From NCBI GenBank assembly GCA_002021875.1, contig CP018627.1, positions 8,494,001 to 8,558,000 on the forward strand: a stretch of DNA of 64,000 bases, read 5' to 3'. The DNA comes from Streptomyces hygroscopicus. Lineage in GTDB: Bacteria; Actinomycetota; Actinomycetes; Streptomycetales; Streptomycetaceae. Below the pieces are notes generated by a model. That model saw only the letters and a list, made by a program, of their open reading frames with translations, searched no databases and was not told where the DNA came from. Within the stretch, counting starts at the first letter, position 1. Every line of letters begins with the position of its first letter. Positions 16,379 through 25,249 of this stretch are shown in pieces. The position numbers were made by a program, and so were the translations under genes.

Positions 16379-16412
16379 AGACCTCTCGCACCCGCGAGGG
16401 GTCTTTTCGTTT
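16379..16412 (+). terminator. Intrinsic terminator/attenuator before cimA
   Basis: AGACCTCTCGC at 16379-16389 pairs with 16394-16404 (11 bp, one G-U) around the loop ACCC. A TCTTTTCGTTTT tract running to 16412 follows. U-tract terminators are uncommon in this window. Because it stands about 100 bases upstream of cimA with no preceding structural gene of its own, it is best read as an attenuator. An upstream hairpin (16332-16349) could act as the pause or competing structure. Confidence 0.7.
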
Positions 16413-16514
16413 TCCGGACCATCCCGCCGGACGCGAAGCGTGAGGGACCATAGGAGGGCGCGGAACCGGATATTCCGGTAGACCGAGATCCATCCGACAG
16501 GAGCCAGACCAACC

Positions 16515-18113
16515 ATGAAGGATCTGCCCGACGACGGCTTCCATGTCTTCGACACCACCCTGCGCGACGGAGCGCAGCGCGAGGGCATCAACCTGACGGT
16601 CGCGGACAAGCTGACCATCGCCCGTCACCTGGACGACTTCGGCGTGGGCTTCATCGAGGGCGGCTGGCCCGGCGCCAACCCGCGCGACACGGAGTTCTTC
16701 GCCCGGGCCCGCGCCGAGATCGACTTCCAGCACGCCCAGCTCGTGGCGTTCGGCGCCACCCGCAAGGCGGGGGCACGCGCCGAGGACGACCGCCAGGTCA
16801 AGGCGCTGCTGGAGTCCGGGGCGCCGGTGATCACCCTGGTGGCGAAGTCCCACGACCGCCATGTGGAGCTGGCCCTGCGCACCACGCTCGAGGAGAACCT
16901 CGCGATGGTCCGCGAGACCGTCGCCTACCTGCGGTCCCAGGGCCGCCGGGTCTTCCTCGACTGCGAACACTTCTTCGACGGCTACCGCGCCAACGCGGAC
17001 TACGCCAAGCAGGTCGTCTCCGCCGCCCACGAGGCGGGCGCCGAGGTGGTGATCCTCTGCGACACCAACGGCGGCATGCTCCCCGGCCAGATCGACGCGG
17101 TGGTCCGCACCGTGCTGGCCGACACCGGCGCCCGGCTGGGCATCCACGCCCAGGACGACACCGGCTGCGCGGTCGCCAACACCCTCGCCGCCGTGGACGC
17201 GGGCGCCACCCACGTCCAGTGCACGGCCAACGGCTATGGCGAGCGGGTGGGCAACGCCAACCTCTTCCCGGTCGTCGCGGCCCTCGAGCTCAAGTACGGC
17301 CGCCGGGTGCTGCCGGAGGGCGCCCTGGAGGAGATGACCCGGATCTCGCACGCGATCGCCGAGGTCGTCAATCTGACGCCGTCCACTCACCAGCCCTATG
17401 TGGGCGTATCCGCCTTCGCCCACAAGGCCGGACTGCACGCCTCCGCGATCAAGGTCGACCCGGATCTGTACCAGCACATCGACCCCGAGCGGGTCGGCAA
17501 CACCATGCGGATGCTTGTCTCCGACATGGCCGGCCGGGCGTCGATCGAGCTCAAGGGCAAGGAGCTGGGCATCGACCTCGGCGACGACCGCGCCCTGGTG
17601 GGCCGGATCGTCGAGCGGGTCAAGGAGCGCGAGCTCGCGGGCTACTCCTACGAGGCCGCCGACGCCTCCTTCGAGCTGCTGCTGCGCCAGGAGGTCGACG
17701 GACGCCCCCGCCGCTACTTCCGGGTCGAGTCCTGGCGGGCGATCGTCGAGGACCGCCCGGACGGCACCCACGCCAACGAGGCCACCGTGAAGCTGTGGGC
17801 CAAGGGCGAGCGCATCGTCGCCACGGCGGAGGGCAACGGCCCGGTCAACGCCCTGGACCGGGCGCTGCGGGTGGGGCTGGAGCGGATCTACCCGCAGCTG
17901 GCGACGATGGAGCTGGTGGACTACAAGGTCCGCATCCTGGAAGGCAAGCACGGCACCGAGTCCACGACCCGGGTGCTGATCTCCACCGCGGACGGCCAGG
18001 GGGAGTGGTCGACGGTCGGCGTCGGGGAGAACGTGATCGCCGCGTCCTGGCAGGCCCTGGACGACGCCTTCGCCTACGGGCTGCTGCGGGCCGGGGTGGA
18101 CCCGCAGGAGTGA
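16515..18113 (+). CDS. cimA: (R)-citramalate synthase
   Basis: A 532-residue enzyme of the isopropylmalate-synthase superfamily. It condenses pyruvate with acetyl-CoA to citramalate, the threonine-independent entry to isoleucine. The HMGL-like TIM barrel starts FHVFDTTLRDGAQREGINL. It contains DCEHFFDGYRAN (typical of CimA rather than LeuA), ILCDTNGGMLPG and HAQDDTGCAVANTLAA, the last with metal-binding histidine. The C-terminal LeuA-dimer regulatory domain occupies roughly residues 390-525 and is the site of feedback by isoleucine in known CimAs. It is preceded by a leader-peptide/terminator arrangement. Confidence 0.92.
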   Translation: MKDLPDDGFHVFDTTLRDGAQREGINLTVADKLTIARHLDDFGVGFIEGGWPGANPRDTEFFARARAEIDFQHAQLVAFGATRKAGARAEDDRQVKALLESGAPVITLVAKSHDRHVELALRTTLEENLAMVRETVAYLRSQGRRVFLDCEHFFDGYRANADYAKQVVSAAHEAGAEVVILCDTNGGMLPGQIDAVVRTVLADTGARLGIHAQDDTGCAVANTLAAVDAGATHVQCTANGYGERVGNANLFPVVAALELKYGRRVLPEGALEEMTRISHAIAEVVNLTPSTHQPYVGVSAFAHKAGLHASAIKVDPDLYQHIDPERVGNTMRMLVSDMAGRASIELKGKELGIDLGDDRALVGRIVERVKERELAGYSYEAADASFELLLRQEVDGRPRRYFRVESWRAIVEDRPDGTHANEATVKLWAKGERIVATAEGNGPVNALDRALRVGLERIYPQLATMELVDYKVRILEGKHGTESTTRVLISTADGQGEWSTVGVGENVIAASWQALDDAFAYGLLRAGVDPQE

Positions 18114-18175
18114 GCTGGGCCTCATGGCCGCGTGGGCCCGGTGCGCGTGGCGCCGGCCGCCGCCGGAGTAAGGTA

Positions 18176-18212
18176 CGGGGAGCGGAGCGCGGCCGACATG
18201 CTCCGTTCCCCG
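18176..18212 (+). terminator. Hairpin terminator after cimA
   Basis: CGGGGAGCGGAGC at 18176-18188 pairs with 18200-18212 (13 bp, one G-U) around an 11-base loop, 63 bases beyond the cimA stop. Confidence 0.7.
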
Positions 18213-18445
18213 ATCCGGCCGCGGCGCCGCTCCGGCGGTCGCCGCCCATCCGGGTGGTCGAGCCCGCTTCTCGCACGGTCGCCGCCTGGAGGTTTGTCGG
18301 ATGCCGACAGGGTCGATAGTCCTTTAGGACACCAGGTAGTGGGAAAGCCGCTGTCCAGTTCTGTTCCGCCTGCCCACCAAAACGCCCTTGACGTTGTAGG
18401 GAATTGACATGCGTTTCCGGGGGTCCGGGAACGTACCGTCAATGC
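18213..18445 (+). promoter_or_regulatory. Promoter region of the acyl-CoA carboxylase genes
   Basis: With the cimA terminator this completes a 332-base stretch without a gene. TACCGT at 18434-18439 lies six bases before the carboxylase ATG (leaderless pattern). TTGACG (18388-18393) and TTGACA (18404-18409) are candidate -35 elements, although neither has ideal spacing to that -10. The segment from about 18300 on is AT-richer than the surroundings. Confidence 0.4.
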
Positions 18446-20029
18446 ATGACCAATCTCGAAGGTGCGCCTGCTGAGGCGAGTGACGTTCGCGGGCGCGTCG
18501 CCGAGCTGCACGCGATTCGCGAGCAGGCTCGGCGCGGCCCGAGCGAGCGGGCGACCGAGGCCCAGAAGGCCAAGGGGAAGCTGACGGCTCGCGAGCGGAT
18601 CGATCTGCTGCTTGACGAGGGGTCCTTCAACGAAGTGGAGCCGCTGCGGCGGCATCGTGCGACCGGGTTCGGCCTGGAGGCGAAGAAGCCTTACACCGAC
18701 GGGGTCGTCACCGGCTGGGGGACCGTCCACGGACGGACGGTGTTCGTCTACGCACACGACTTCCGGATCTTCGGCGGGGCGCTGGGGGAAGCCCACGCGA
18801 CCAAGATCCACAAGATCATGGACATGGCCATCTCGGCCGGGGCGCCGCTGGTGTCGCTCAACGACGGCGCCGGTGCCCGTATCCAGGAGGGCGTCTCGGC
18901 CCTCGCCGGATACGGCGGCATCTTCCAGCGGAACACCAAGGCGTCCGGCGTCATCCCCCAGATCAGCGTGATGCTCGGCCCGTGCGCGGGCGGGGCGGCC
19001 TACTCCCCGGCGCTGACGGACTTCGTCTTCATGGTCCGGGAGACCTCTCAGATGTTCATCACCGGACCCGATGTGGTCCAGGCGGTGACGGGCGAGAAGG
19101 TCAGCCAGAACGGACTGGGCGGCGCGGATGTGCACGCCGAGACCTCGGGTGTGTGCCACTTCGCCTACGACGACGAGGAGACGTGCCTGGAGGAGGTGCG
19201 CTACCTCCTGTCGCTGCTGCCGCAGAACAACCGGGAGAACCCGCCGACCGTCGAGTCCGACGACCCGGCCTCCCGGCGCGGCGACTCGCTGCTGGACCTC
19301 GTCCCGGCCGACGGCAACCGGCCGTACGACATGCGCAAGGTCATCGAGGAGATCGTCGACGACGGCGAGTACCTCGAGGTCCACGAGCGCTGGGCGACCA
19401 ACATCATCTGCGCGCTGACCCGGCTCGACGGCCAGGTGGTCGGCATCATCGCCAACCAGCCGCAGTCGCTGGCCGGCGTGCTGGACATCGAGGCGTCGGA
19501 GAAGTCCGCGCGCTTCATCCAGATGTGCGACGCCTTCAACATCCCGCTGGTCACCTTCCTCGACGTGCCCGGCTTCCTGCCCGGTGTGGACCAGGAGCAC
19601 GGCGGGATCATCCGGCACGGCGCCAAGATGCTGTACGCGTACTGCAACGCCACCGTGCCGCGGATCTCCGTCATCCTGCGCAAGGCGTACGGCGGTGCCT
19701 ACATCGTCATGGACTCCCAGTCCATCGGTGCCGACCTGACCTACGCCTGGCCCACCAACGAGATCGCGGTGATGGGCGCCGAGGGCGCCGCCAACGTGAT
19801 CTTCCGCCGTCAGATCGCCGACGCCGACGACCCCGAGGCCATGCGCGCCCGCATGGTCAAGGAGTACAAGTCCGAGCTGATGCACCCGTACTACGCGGCC
19901 GAGCGGGGCCTGGTGGACGATGTGATCGACCCGTCCGACACCCGTGAGGTCCTGATCCGGTCGCTGGCGATGCTGCGCGACAAGCACGCCGACCTGCCGT
20001 CCCGTAAGCACGGCAACCCGCCGCAGTAG
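18446..20029 (+). CDS. accB: Acyl-CoA carboxylase beta subunit (carboxyltransferase)
   Basis: A 527-residue biotin-dependent carboxyltransferase. It moves carboxyl from carboxybiotin to acetyl- or propionyl-CoA, giving malonyl- or methylmalonyl-CoA for fatty acid and polyketide synthesis. Two crotonase-like halves are visible: AKGKLTARERIDLLLDEGSF and LVSLNDGAGARIQEGVSAL in the first, then the GGAAYSPALTDFVFMV oxyanion region. In the second are LVTFLDVPGFLPGVDQEHGG and RKAYGGAYIVM. The biotin/alpha subunit is encoded elsewhere. The gene named accB in S. coelicolor is paired with an epsilon subunit exactly as here. The start is ATG 18446, without SD. Confidence 0.92.
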   Translation: MTNLEGAPAEASDVRGRVAELHAIREQARRGPSERATEAQKAKGKLTARERIDLLLDEGSFNEVEPLRRHRATGFGLEAKKPYTDGVVTGWGTVHGRTVFVYAHDFRIFGGALGEAHATKIHKIMDMAISAGAPLVSLNDGAGARIQEGVSALAGYGGIFQRNTKASGVIPQISVMLGPCAGGAAYSPALTDFVFMVRETSQMFITGPDVVQAVTGEKVSQNGLGGADVHAETSGVCHFAYDDEETCLEEVRYLLSLLPQNNRENPPTVESDDPASRRGDSLLDLVPADGNRPYDMRKVIEEIVDDGEYLEVHERWATNIICALTRLDGQVVGIIANQPQSLAGVLDIEASEKSARFIQMCDAFNIPLVTFLDVPGFLPGVDQEHGGIIRHGAKMLYAYCNATVPRISVILRKAYGGAYIVMDSQSIGADLTYAWPTNEIAVMGAEGAANVIFRRQIADADDPEAMRARMVKEYKSELMHPYYAAERGLVDDVIDPSDTREVLIRSLAMLRDKHADLPSRKHGNPPQ

Positions 20030-20085
20030 CCTCTGAGTTCGTGTCCTCGCGCGAAACCCGCGCGACAAGGGAGAAGAGACAAACC

Positions 20086-20325
20086 GTGAGCACACCGAGC
20101 GATATCGCCGATCCCGCCGCCGCGGCGGCGGCCACCCTGGTCCGGGTCGAGAAGGGCCACGCCGACGCCGAGGAGCTCGCCGCGGTCACCGCGGTGCTGC
20201 TCGCCCGCGCGGCCGCCGGCACCCACCGCACCACCGACTCCACCCGCCCGGGCCGCAGCGCCGCCCGCTGGCGCCGTCTGGAGCGCCGCCCGGCGTTCAG
20301 CGCGCCGCACAGCTGGCAGGGCTGA
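20086..20325 (+). CDS. accE: Acyl-CoA carboxylase epsilon subunit
   Basis: A 79-residue protein with an Ala-rich N-terminus. It then shows the family core TLVRVEKGHADAEELAAVTAVLLAR and a C-terminal basic/Trp segment ending SAPHSWQG, where the core helix packs against the beta subunit. Epsilon subunits are found only in actinomycete carboxylases and raise their activity. GTG 20086 is preceded by GGGAGAAGAG. It lies 56 bases after the beta gene, with a terminator downstream. Confidence 0.88.
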   Translation: MSTPSDIADPAAAAAATLVRVEKGHADAEELAAVTAVLLARAAAGTHRTTDSTRPGRSAARWRRLERRPAFSAPHSWQG

Positions 20326-20432
20326 GCGAGCGGCCCCGCCGCCTCCGGACGGCCGCACACCGCCCGGAGGCCGCCGGCCCCGCGCCGAGCGCCCTGACCG
20401 CGCCGGACGCCCTGGATCGACTGGGAACGCAC

Positions 20433-20467
20433 AAATCCCCTGTTCTCCTCGGAGAGCAGGGGATTTT
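20433..20467. terminator. Strong bidirectional terminator between accE and the first conservon
   Basis: AAATCCCCTG at 20433-20442 pairs with 20457-20466, extended inward by a G-U and a TCTC/GAGA block to a four-base loop. TTTT at the plus-strand edge and AAA at the other allow termination from both sides. Confidence 0.85.
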
Positions 20468-20488
20468 GGCTTCTGTCGCCGGTCTCGG

Positions 20489-21067
20489 CTACCGCAGCCG
20501 GGCCATCAACGCGTGCTCGACCAGCGTGATGAGCGCGCTCTTGGCCTCGCTGCGGTGGCGGGCGTCGGTGATGATGATCGGCGCGTCGGGGCCGATCTGC
20601 AGGGCCTCGCGGACCTCTTCGGGGGTGTACGGCTGGTGTCCGTCGAAGCCGTTGAGGGCGATGACGAAGGGCAGGCCGGAGTTCTCGAAGTAGTCGACCG
20701 CGGGGAAGCAGTCGGCGAGGCGGCGGGTGTCCACCAGGACGACCGCGCCGATGGCACCGCGGACCAGGTCGTCCCACATGAACCAGAAGCGGTCCTGGCC
20801 GGGCGTGCCGAACAGGTACAGGATCAGGTCCTGGTCCAGCGTGATGCGGCCGAAGTCCATCGCCACCGTGGTGGTGGTCTTGTCCGGTGCGTGGGTCAAG
20901 TCGTCGATCCCCGCCGAGGCGGAGGTCATCACGGCTTCGGTGCGCAGCGGGTTGATCTCCGAGACCGCGCCGACGAACGTGGTCTTGCCCACGCCGAAGC
21001 CGCCCGCCACCACGATTTTCGCGGAGGTGGTGGAGCGGGCTGCACCGCTAGAGCTTGCGAAGTCCAC
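20489..21067 (-). CDS. cvnD: Conservon Ras-like GTPase CvnD (first conservon)
   Basis: A 192-residue small GTPase of the MglA/Ras-like class that ends each Streptomyces conservon. The P-loop is GGFGVGKTT (residues 22-30), the switch II/G3 motif is GTPGQDRFWFMW, and ALNGFDG replaces the usual NKxD. It should act as the molecular switch of a membrane-associated complex with CvnA, B and C. Its ATG lies inside the 3' end of cvnC (20-base overlap), so translation is coupled. A 116-base block around the P-loop (20901-21016) is identical to the paralogue at 25995-26110. Confidence 0.93.
   Translation of the reverse strand: MDFASSSGAARSTTSAKIVVAGGFGVGKTTFVGAVSEINPLRTEAVMTSASAGIDDLTHAPDKTTTTVAMDFGRITLDQDLILYLFGTPGQDRFWFMWDDLVRGAIGAVVLVDTRRLADCFPAVDYFENSGLPFVIALNGFDGHQPYTPEEVREALQIGPDAPIIITDARHRSEAKSALITLVEHALMARLR
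20901..21016 (-). repeat. 116-bp block identical to 25995-26110
   Basis: The segment encoding the P-loop half of CvnD is base-for-base identical to positions 25995-26110 in the second conservon, including third codon positions. Sequence on either side differs by about one base in ten. Confidence 0.9.
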
Positions 21068-21710
21068 TGAGCACCCTTTCGAGCAGTGTCACGTCAGGCT
21101 GACCGCCGGCGGACTCGTCGCCGCCCGGCTGATGAATGGCGACGAGCCCCGCCTCGGCCAGGTCGGCTACGAGGATCCGGGACACGCCGAGGGGAATGGC
21201 GAGCAGTGCGGAGATCTCGGCGACCGACTTGATCTCGCGGCACAGATGGCAGATCCGCTGGTGCTCGGGCAGTTGGCCCTGGAGCTGAGCGGGGTCGGCC
21301 GTGGTGTGTACCAGCGCCTCGATGGCGAGCTGGTACCGGGGCCGGGTCCGGCCCCCAGTCATGGCGTACGGGCGCACCAGAGGGTTATGAGTGCCGCCCG
21401 CGGGGGAGGAAGGTTCCGGAGCGGGGCGCTCAGGCGGCTGTACGGGCTCGATACGCGGCGCGGAGGGCGCGTCGTACCAAGACCCCTCCTGCGGCGCCGG
21501 AGGCGCGTAGGAAGGCGTGTACGGCTGTTGCTGAGGCCGCTGCGGCTGCCGCCGCGGGGGCTGCTGCTCCTGCTGCGGTTCCGGCTGCTGTGGAGAGCGG
21601 GCCTGACGGCTGGGTGCGGAGGGGAAGTTGTAGCGCTTCATCGGGGCCTCTCCGCGCGGCTCGGACGGCTGCCCGTGGGCGTACGGATATCCGCTAGGGG
21701 GCGTTGCCAC
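21048..21710 (-). CDS. cvnC: Conservon DUF742 protein CvnC (first conservon)
   Basis: A 220-residue protein. The first ~110 residues are a Pro/Gln-rich disordered region with repeated Pro-Gln. The rest is the DUF742 winged-helix-like domain: LVRPYAMTGGRTRPRYQLAI, HQRICHLCREIKSVAEISALL, LGVSRILVADLAEAGLVAIH. It starts at GTG 21710 after GGAGGAGG. The long Gln/Pro N-terminus is absent from its paralogue (136 residues). It probably bridges the sensor kinase and the GTPase. The biochemical role of DUF742 is not firmly known. Confidence 0.88.
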   Translation of the reverse strand: MATPPSGYPYAHGQPSEPRGEAPMKRYNFPSAPSRQARSPQQPEPQQEQQPPRRQPQRPQQQPYTPSYAPPAPQEGSWYDAPSAPRIEPVQPPERPAPEPSSPAGGTHNPLVRPYAMTGGRTRPRYQLAIEALVHTTADPAQLQGQLPEHQRICHLCREIKSVAEISALLAIPLGVSRILVADLAEAGLVAIHQPGGDESAGGQPDVTLLERVLSGLRKL

Positions 21711-21792
21711 GTGTCCTCCTCCAACTCGCCTGTCTTGCCGGTCGCGCCACCGCACCCTATGGCGCGGTGGCGCGAAACGCACTCCATGTTTG

Positions 21793-22215
21793 CTAGTTGA
21801 GAAGACTGCCCTGCAATTCCGCACGGAGATCCGGGGTGAGGACATTGCCCGCGCGATCGACCAGCAGGGCCATCTCGTAGCCGACGAGGCCGATGTCGCA
21901 CTCGGGGTGAGCGAGCACGGCGAGGGAGGATCCGTCGGAGATCGACATGATGAAGAGGAAGCCTCGTTCCATTTCGACGACGGTCTGGTTGACCACGCCG
22001 CCTTCGAAGATGCGGGAGGCCCCGGATGTGAGCGAGGTCAGGCCGGAGGCCACCGCCGCCAGTTGATCGGCTCGGTCACGGGGGAAGCCTTCGGACATCG
22101 CCAGAAGGAGTCCGTCGGCGGAGACCACCACGGTGTGGGACACCCCGGGGGTGTTGTCCACGAAGTTGGTGATCAACCAGTTCAGGTTCTGCGCCGCCTG
22201 GCTCATCGGGCTCAC
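21793..22215 (-). CDS. cvnB: Conservon roadblock/LC7 protein CvnB (first conservon)
   Basis: A 140-residue roadblock/LC7 protein (MSPMSQAAQNLNWLITNFV, then VVVSADGLLLAMSEG). These proteins dimerise and act as partners or activators of small GTPases such as CvnD. GTG 22215 is chosen because AGGAG lies seven bases before it; it starts just beyond the cvnA stop (22217-22219), so the two are translationally coupled. ATG 22206 is an alternative. It differs from the second-conservon CvnB at only three residues over the aligned 137, with about 4% base differences. Confidence 0.93.
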   Translation of the reverse strand: MSPMSQAAQNLNWLITNFVDNTPGVSHTVVVSADGLLLAMSEGFPRDRADQLAAVASGLTSLTSGASRIFEGGVVNQTVVEMERGFLFIMSISDGSSLAVLAHPECDIGLVGYEMALLVDRAGNVLTPDLRAELQGSLLN

Positions 22216-22216
22216 A

Positions 22217-25200
22217 CTAACGCTCCTGATCGTAGGTGCTGCCGGGGCCGAAGCCCTGTTGGTCATGCTGGTCACGCCCGGGGGTCCCGGATCCCGCGCT
22301 GCGCCCCCGCTGGACGCCGCGGCGCAGGTTGCTCAGCCTGCCGCGGATGTCCTCCGGGGCACGGGAGACCTGGGGGCCGCCCTGTCCGGTCGGCTCCGCG
22401 GCGCCCTCGACCAGATTGGCCTTGGGCACCCGGCGGGGCAGGCCGGACGTTGTGACCCCACCGGCCTTCGGGTCGCGCAGCTGCTCGGCACGGTGCCAGC
22501 GCTGGTCGTTCTCCGACTGCCACGGGGCACTGTCCTCCTGCTGCTGGGGTGTCTGCCGGGGTCGCTCCGGCGCCGTGGGCGCCGCCGGGTCCCCGACCAT
22601 CCCCTGTGTCCCTGTTTCCTCGGATGGCTGCCACTGCCTGTCGCGACGCGGAAGCCCGGCGTCGGTCATCGAGTGGATTCCGCTCGGGGAAGGGCCCGGA
22701 CGGTGGAACTCTACGCGGTCCCGAGAAACTTCGGGAGCGCTGGGTCCTGATTCCGCTTCGGTCCCGAACTGCGGCGCGTAGGGCATCTCGAAAGATCCGG
22801 AATCGCCCCACTCTCCCTGTTGAGAGGGGGAGTTGTAGCCGATGTACGGCTGCTGTTCGGGTTCCGTTTGAGTTGTGTAATCCGCTTCCGGTTGCGAATA
22901 GCCGGAATTCTGGTACGACGACGGCGCCAGCGGCTCGGCAGGCGCCTGGCCGGGCCGCGGATCCCGCTCGGACGGGGTGGCCCCCATTCCGCTGTACTGG
23001 CCCTGAAACTGGTGATGTACCTGGTCCCGGTCGTAGGCGGAGTCGTCGAAACCCAGCTCGGCGGCGGTCCGCGAGGACAGCTCGCTCACGTCCTCGAAGG
23101 CCGGGGCGGGCCGCGGCTCGGGGACGATCCGGGAGACCGTGAAGTCGTCCTGGGGTAGCTCCTCGCCGCCACCGCCGTGGGTGATCGCCTCGGGCAGCAT
23201 CACCAGCGACGTGGTGCCCGCCTGCTCCCCGGAGGGGCGCAGCTGGACCCGGATGCTGTGCCGGTCGGCGAGGCGGCCGACCACGAAGAGCCCCATGCGC
23301 TGGGAGACCGTGGCGTCCACCGTCGGCGGATTGGCCAGCTTGTGGTTGATATCCGCGAAGTCCTCGGCGGTCAGGCCGATGCCCTTGTCGTGGATCTCCA
23401 CCACCACCCGGCCGTCGGGCAGCCGGGTCGAGGTGACCCGGACCTTGGTGTGCGGAGAGGAGAAGGTGGTGGCGTTCTCCAGCAGCTCGGCCAGGAGGTG
23501 CACCAGGTCGGTCACGGCGGTGCCGTGGATCTCGCTCTCGGAGATGCCGGCCAGCTCGATGCGCTCGTAGGACTCCACCTCCGAGGAGGCGGCGCGCAGC
23601 ACATCGATCAGCGGCACCGGCTGGTTCCAGCGCCGGCCGGGCTCCTCGCCCGCGAGGATCAGGAGGTTCTCGCCGTTGCGCCGCATACGGGTGGCCAGGT
23701 GGTCCAGCCGGAAGAGGTGCTCCAGCTGGTCCGGATCGGCCTCCCGGCTCTCCAGTTCGGAGATCAGGGTCAGCTGCCGCTCGATCAGTCCCTGGTTGCG
23801 ACTGGAAAGGTTGGTGAAGATCGCGTTGACGCCGCCGCGCAGCATCGCCTGCTCGGCCGCGAGCCGGATCGCCTCACGGTGCACCTGGTCGAAGGCGCGG
23901 GCCACCTCGCCGATCTCGTCCTTGGTGTTGATCGGTATCGAGCTGACCCTGGTGTCCACCCGTCCCGGGTCGGTGCGGGAGAGCTGGCCGACCACCGCGG
24001 GCAGCCGATTCTCGGCGACGTCGAAGGCGGCGTTGCGCAGTTGCCGCATCGAATGGCTCATCGAGCGGGCCATCCGGCCGGCCACGAAGAAGGCGGCGAG
24101 CAGTGCCAGCACCACGATCGCGCCGTTCACGATCGCATCGCGGCGGGCGTCCGAGGAGATCTGCGCCGCCTCGTCCACGGCTCTGTTCACCAGGGCCTGC
24201 TCGACGTCCCGGTAGGCGTTGAACTTGATCGTGGAGCCGTTGAACCAGGCGTCCGGGGTGACCCCCTGGCCGGCCAGCGCGGTGGGCGAGGCGCCGCTGC
24301 CGATGGCCTTGAACATCTGGTCCATACCGGGCGGTGCGACGAACTTCTTGCCGTCCGCCTCGGCCTTCCGCTTCGCCTCGGCGATTTGCTCCTGCGCACG
24401 CTTCTCGGCCGCCGTGAGGGTGTCCTCGAGCCCGGTCACGTCCTGCGGTGTGCCGGCCGCCTCGAACTCCCCGAGCGCGATGCCCTCGAGGTAGACGTAC
24501 GAGGTGAAGGCGGTGAGCTGGGTCTTGCGGTCGGTCGCGGACGGACCGGGCTTGACCAGCAGATGGGTGCCGATGGAGCGCTGCAGCGACTCAGCGCCCT
24601 TGGCCAGGGATACCGCGTAGACGGTACGGCCGTACGACGTGATATTGCCGGTGCCCAGGCCCAGTTCATTGGCGAACTCGGTGAGCCCGTGCTCGACGGC
24701 GACATAGCCCTCTTCGGTCTTCACACCGTTCAGGCGGTCGGTGTAGGCGTTGCGGCGCAGGGCGGCGAGCTGCGGTTCGGCGGCTCTGAAGGCTTTGAGG
24801 CGGCGCTTCATGGTCGGCGTCTGCGGCATATCGGCGACGGCCTTGTCGAAGTCCTTCTTCGCCGCGTCGCTGGTGGCCCGCGCCTTGGTCACCGTGGCCT
24901 CGTTGGTGCCGCTGAGCAGCGGGCCCGCGCTCAGGTCGCGCTCGTTGACCAGGGCGTGGGCGTAGGTGGTGGCGGCCCGGACGACCTGGGCGGTGCGCTC
25001 GGCGTCCCGCGCCTCGTTCCAGGTGGAGACCGAGGAGGCGACCTGGAAGCCACCGAAGACCAGGGCGACGAGCACGGGGATGAGCAGGATCGCGTACAGC
25101 CGGCCGCGCACCCGCCAGTTCCGAGGGGAGATCCGGCCACCACTGGGTGGATCCGGTGCCTCGGCGGGCGACGCCGCTGTGCCTGAACGCGGCGGCGGGG

Positions 25201-25249
25201 TGAAGTTCCCTCGCGCGTCTTGCGCGGGGTCCGGCTTGCTTCGCCTCAC
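22217..25249 (-). CDS. cvnA: Conservon sensor histidine kinase CvnA (first conservon)
   Basis: A 1010-residue membrane sensor. After a cytoplasmic N-terminus, TM1 (LYAILLIPVLVALVFGGFQ, ~50-70) leads to an extracytoplasmic nitrate/nitrite-sensor-type (NIT) domain. TM2 (AIVVLALLAAFFVAGRMA) and a HAMP linker come next. LLAELLENATTFSSPHTKV marks the HATPase_c N box. The last ~300 residues are a disordered Gln/Pro/Ser tail ending with RVPKANLVEGAAE, a motif shared with its paralogue. CvnA proteins are orphan kinases thought to signal through CvnB-D rather than a response regulator. GTG 25249 has only a weak SD. Confidence 0.9.
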   Translation of the reverse strand: MRRSKPDPAQDARGNFTPPPRSGTAASPAEAPDPPSGGRISPRNWRVRGRLYAILLIPVLVALVFGGFQVASSVSTWNEARDAERTAQVVRAATTYAHALVNERDLSAGPLLSGTNEATVTKARATSDAAKKDFDKAVADMPQTPTMKRRLKAFRAAEPQLAALRRNAYTDRLNGVKTEEGYVAVEHGLTEFANELGLGTGNITSYGRTVYAVSLAKGAESLQRSIGTHLLVKPGPSATDRKTQLTAFTSYVYLEGIALGEFEAAGTPQDVTGLEDTLTAAEKRAQEQIAEAKRKAEADGKKFVAPPGMDQMFKAIGSGASPTALAGQGVTPDAWFNGSTIKFNAYRDVEQALVNRAVDEAAQISSDARRDAIVNGAIVVLALLAAFFVAGRMARSMSHSMRQLRNAAFDVAENRLPAVVGQLSRTDPGRVDTRVSSIPINTKDEIGEVARAFDQVHREAIRLAAEQAMLRGGVNAIFTNLSSRNQGLIERQLTLISELESREADPDQLEHLFRLDHLATRMRRNGENLLILAGEEPGRRWNQPVPLIDVLRAASSEVESYERIELAGISESEIHGTAVTDLVHLLAELLENATTFSSPHTKVRVTSTRLPDGRVVVEIHDKGIGLTAEDFADINHKLANPPTVDATVSQRMGLFVVGRLADRHSIRVQLRPSGEQAGTTSLVMLPEAITHGGGGEELPQDDFTVSRIVPEPRPAPAFEDVSELSSRTAAELGFDDSAYDRDQVHHQFQGQYSGMGATPSERDPRPGQAPAEPLAPSSYQNSGYSQPEADYTTQTEPEQQPYIGYNSPSQQGEWGDSGSFEMPYAPQFGTEAESGPSAPEVSRDRVEFHRPGPSPSGIHSMTDAGLPRRDRQWQPSEETGTQGMVGDPAAPTAPERPRQTPQQQEDSAPWQSENDQRWHRAEQLRDPKAGGVTTSGLPRRVPKANLVEGAAEPTGQGGPQVSRAPEDIRGRLSNLRRGVQRGRSAGSGTPGRDQHDQQGFGPGSTYDQER

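Noticed and set aside
20489..21067. Degenerate GTPase because NKxD is missing in CvnD
   Set aside because: The N-G-F-D/E variant is present in both paralogues with intact P-loop and G3 motifs, so it is a family feature rather than decay.
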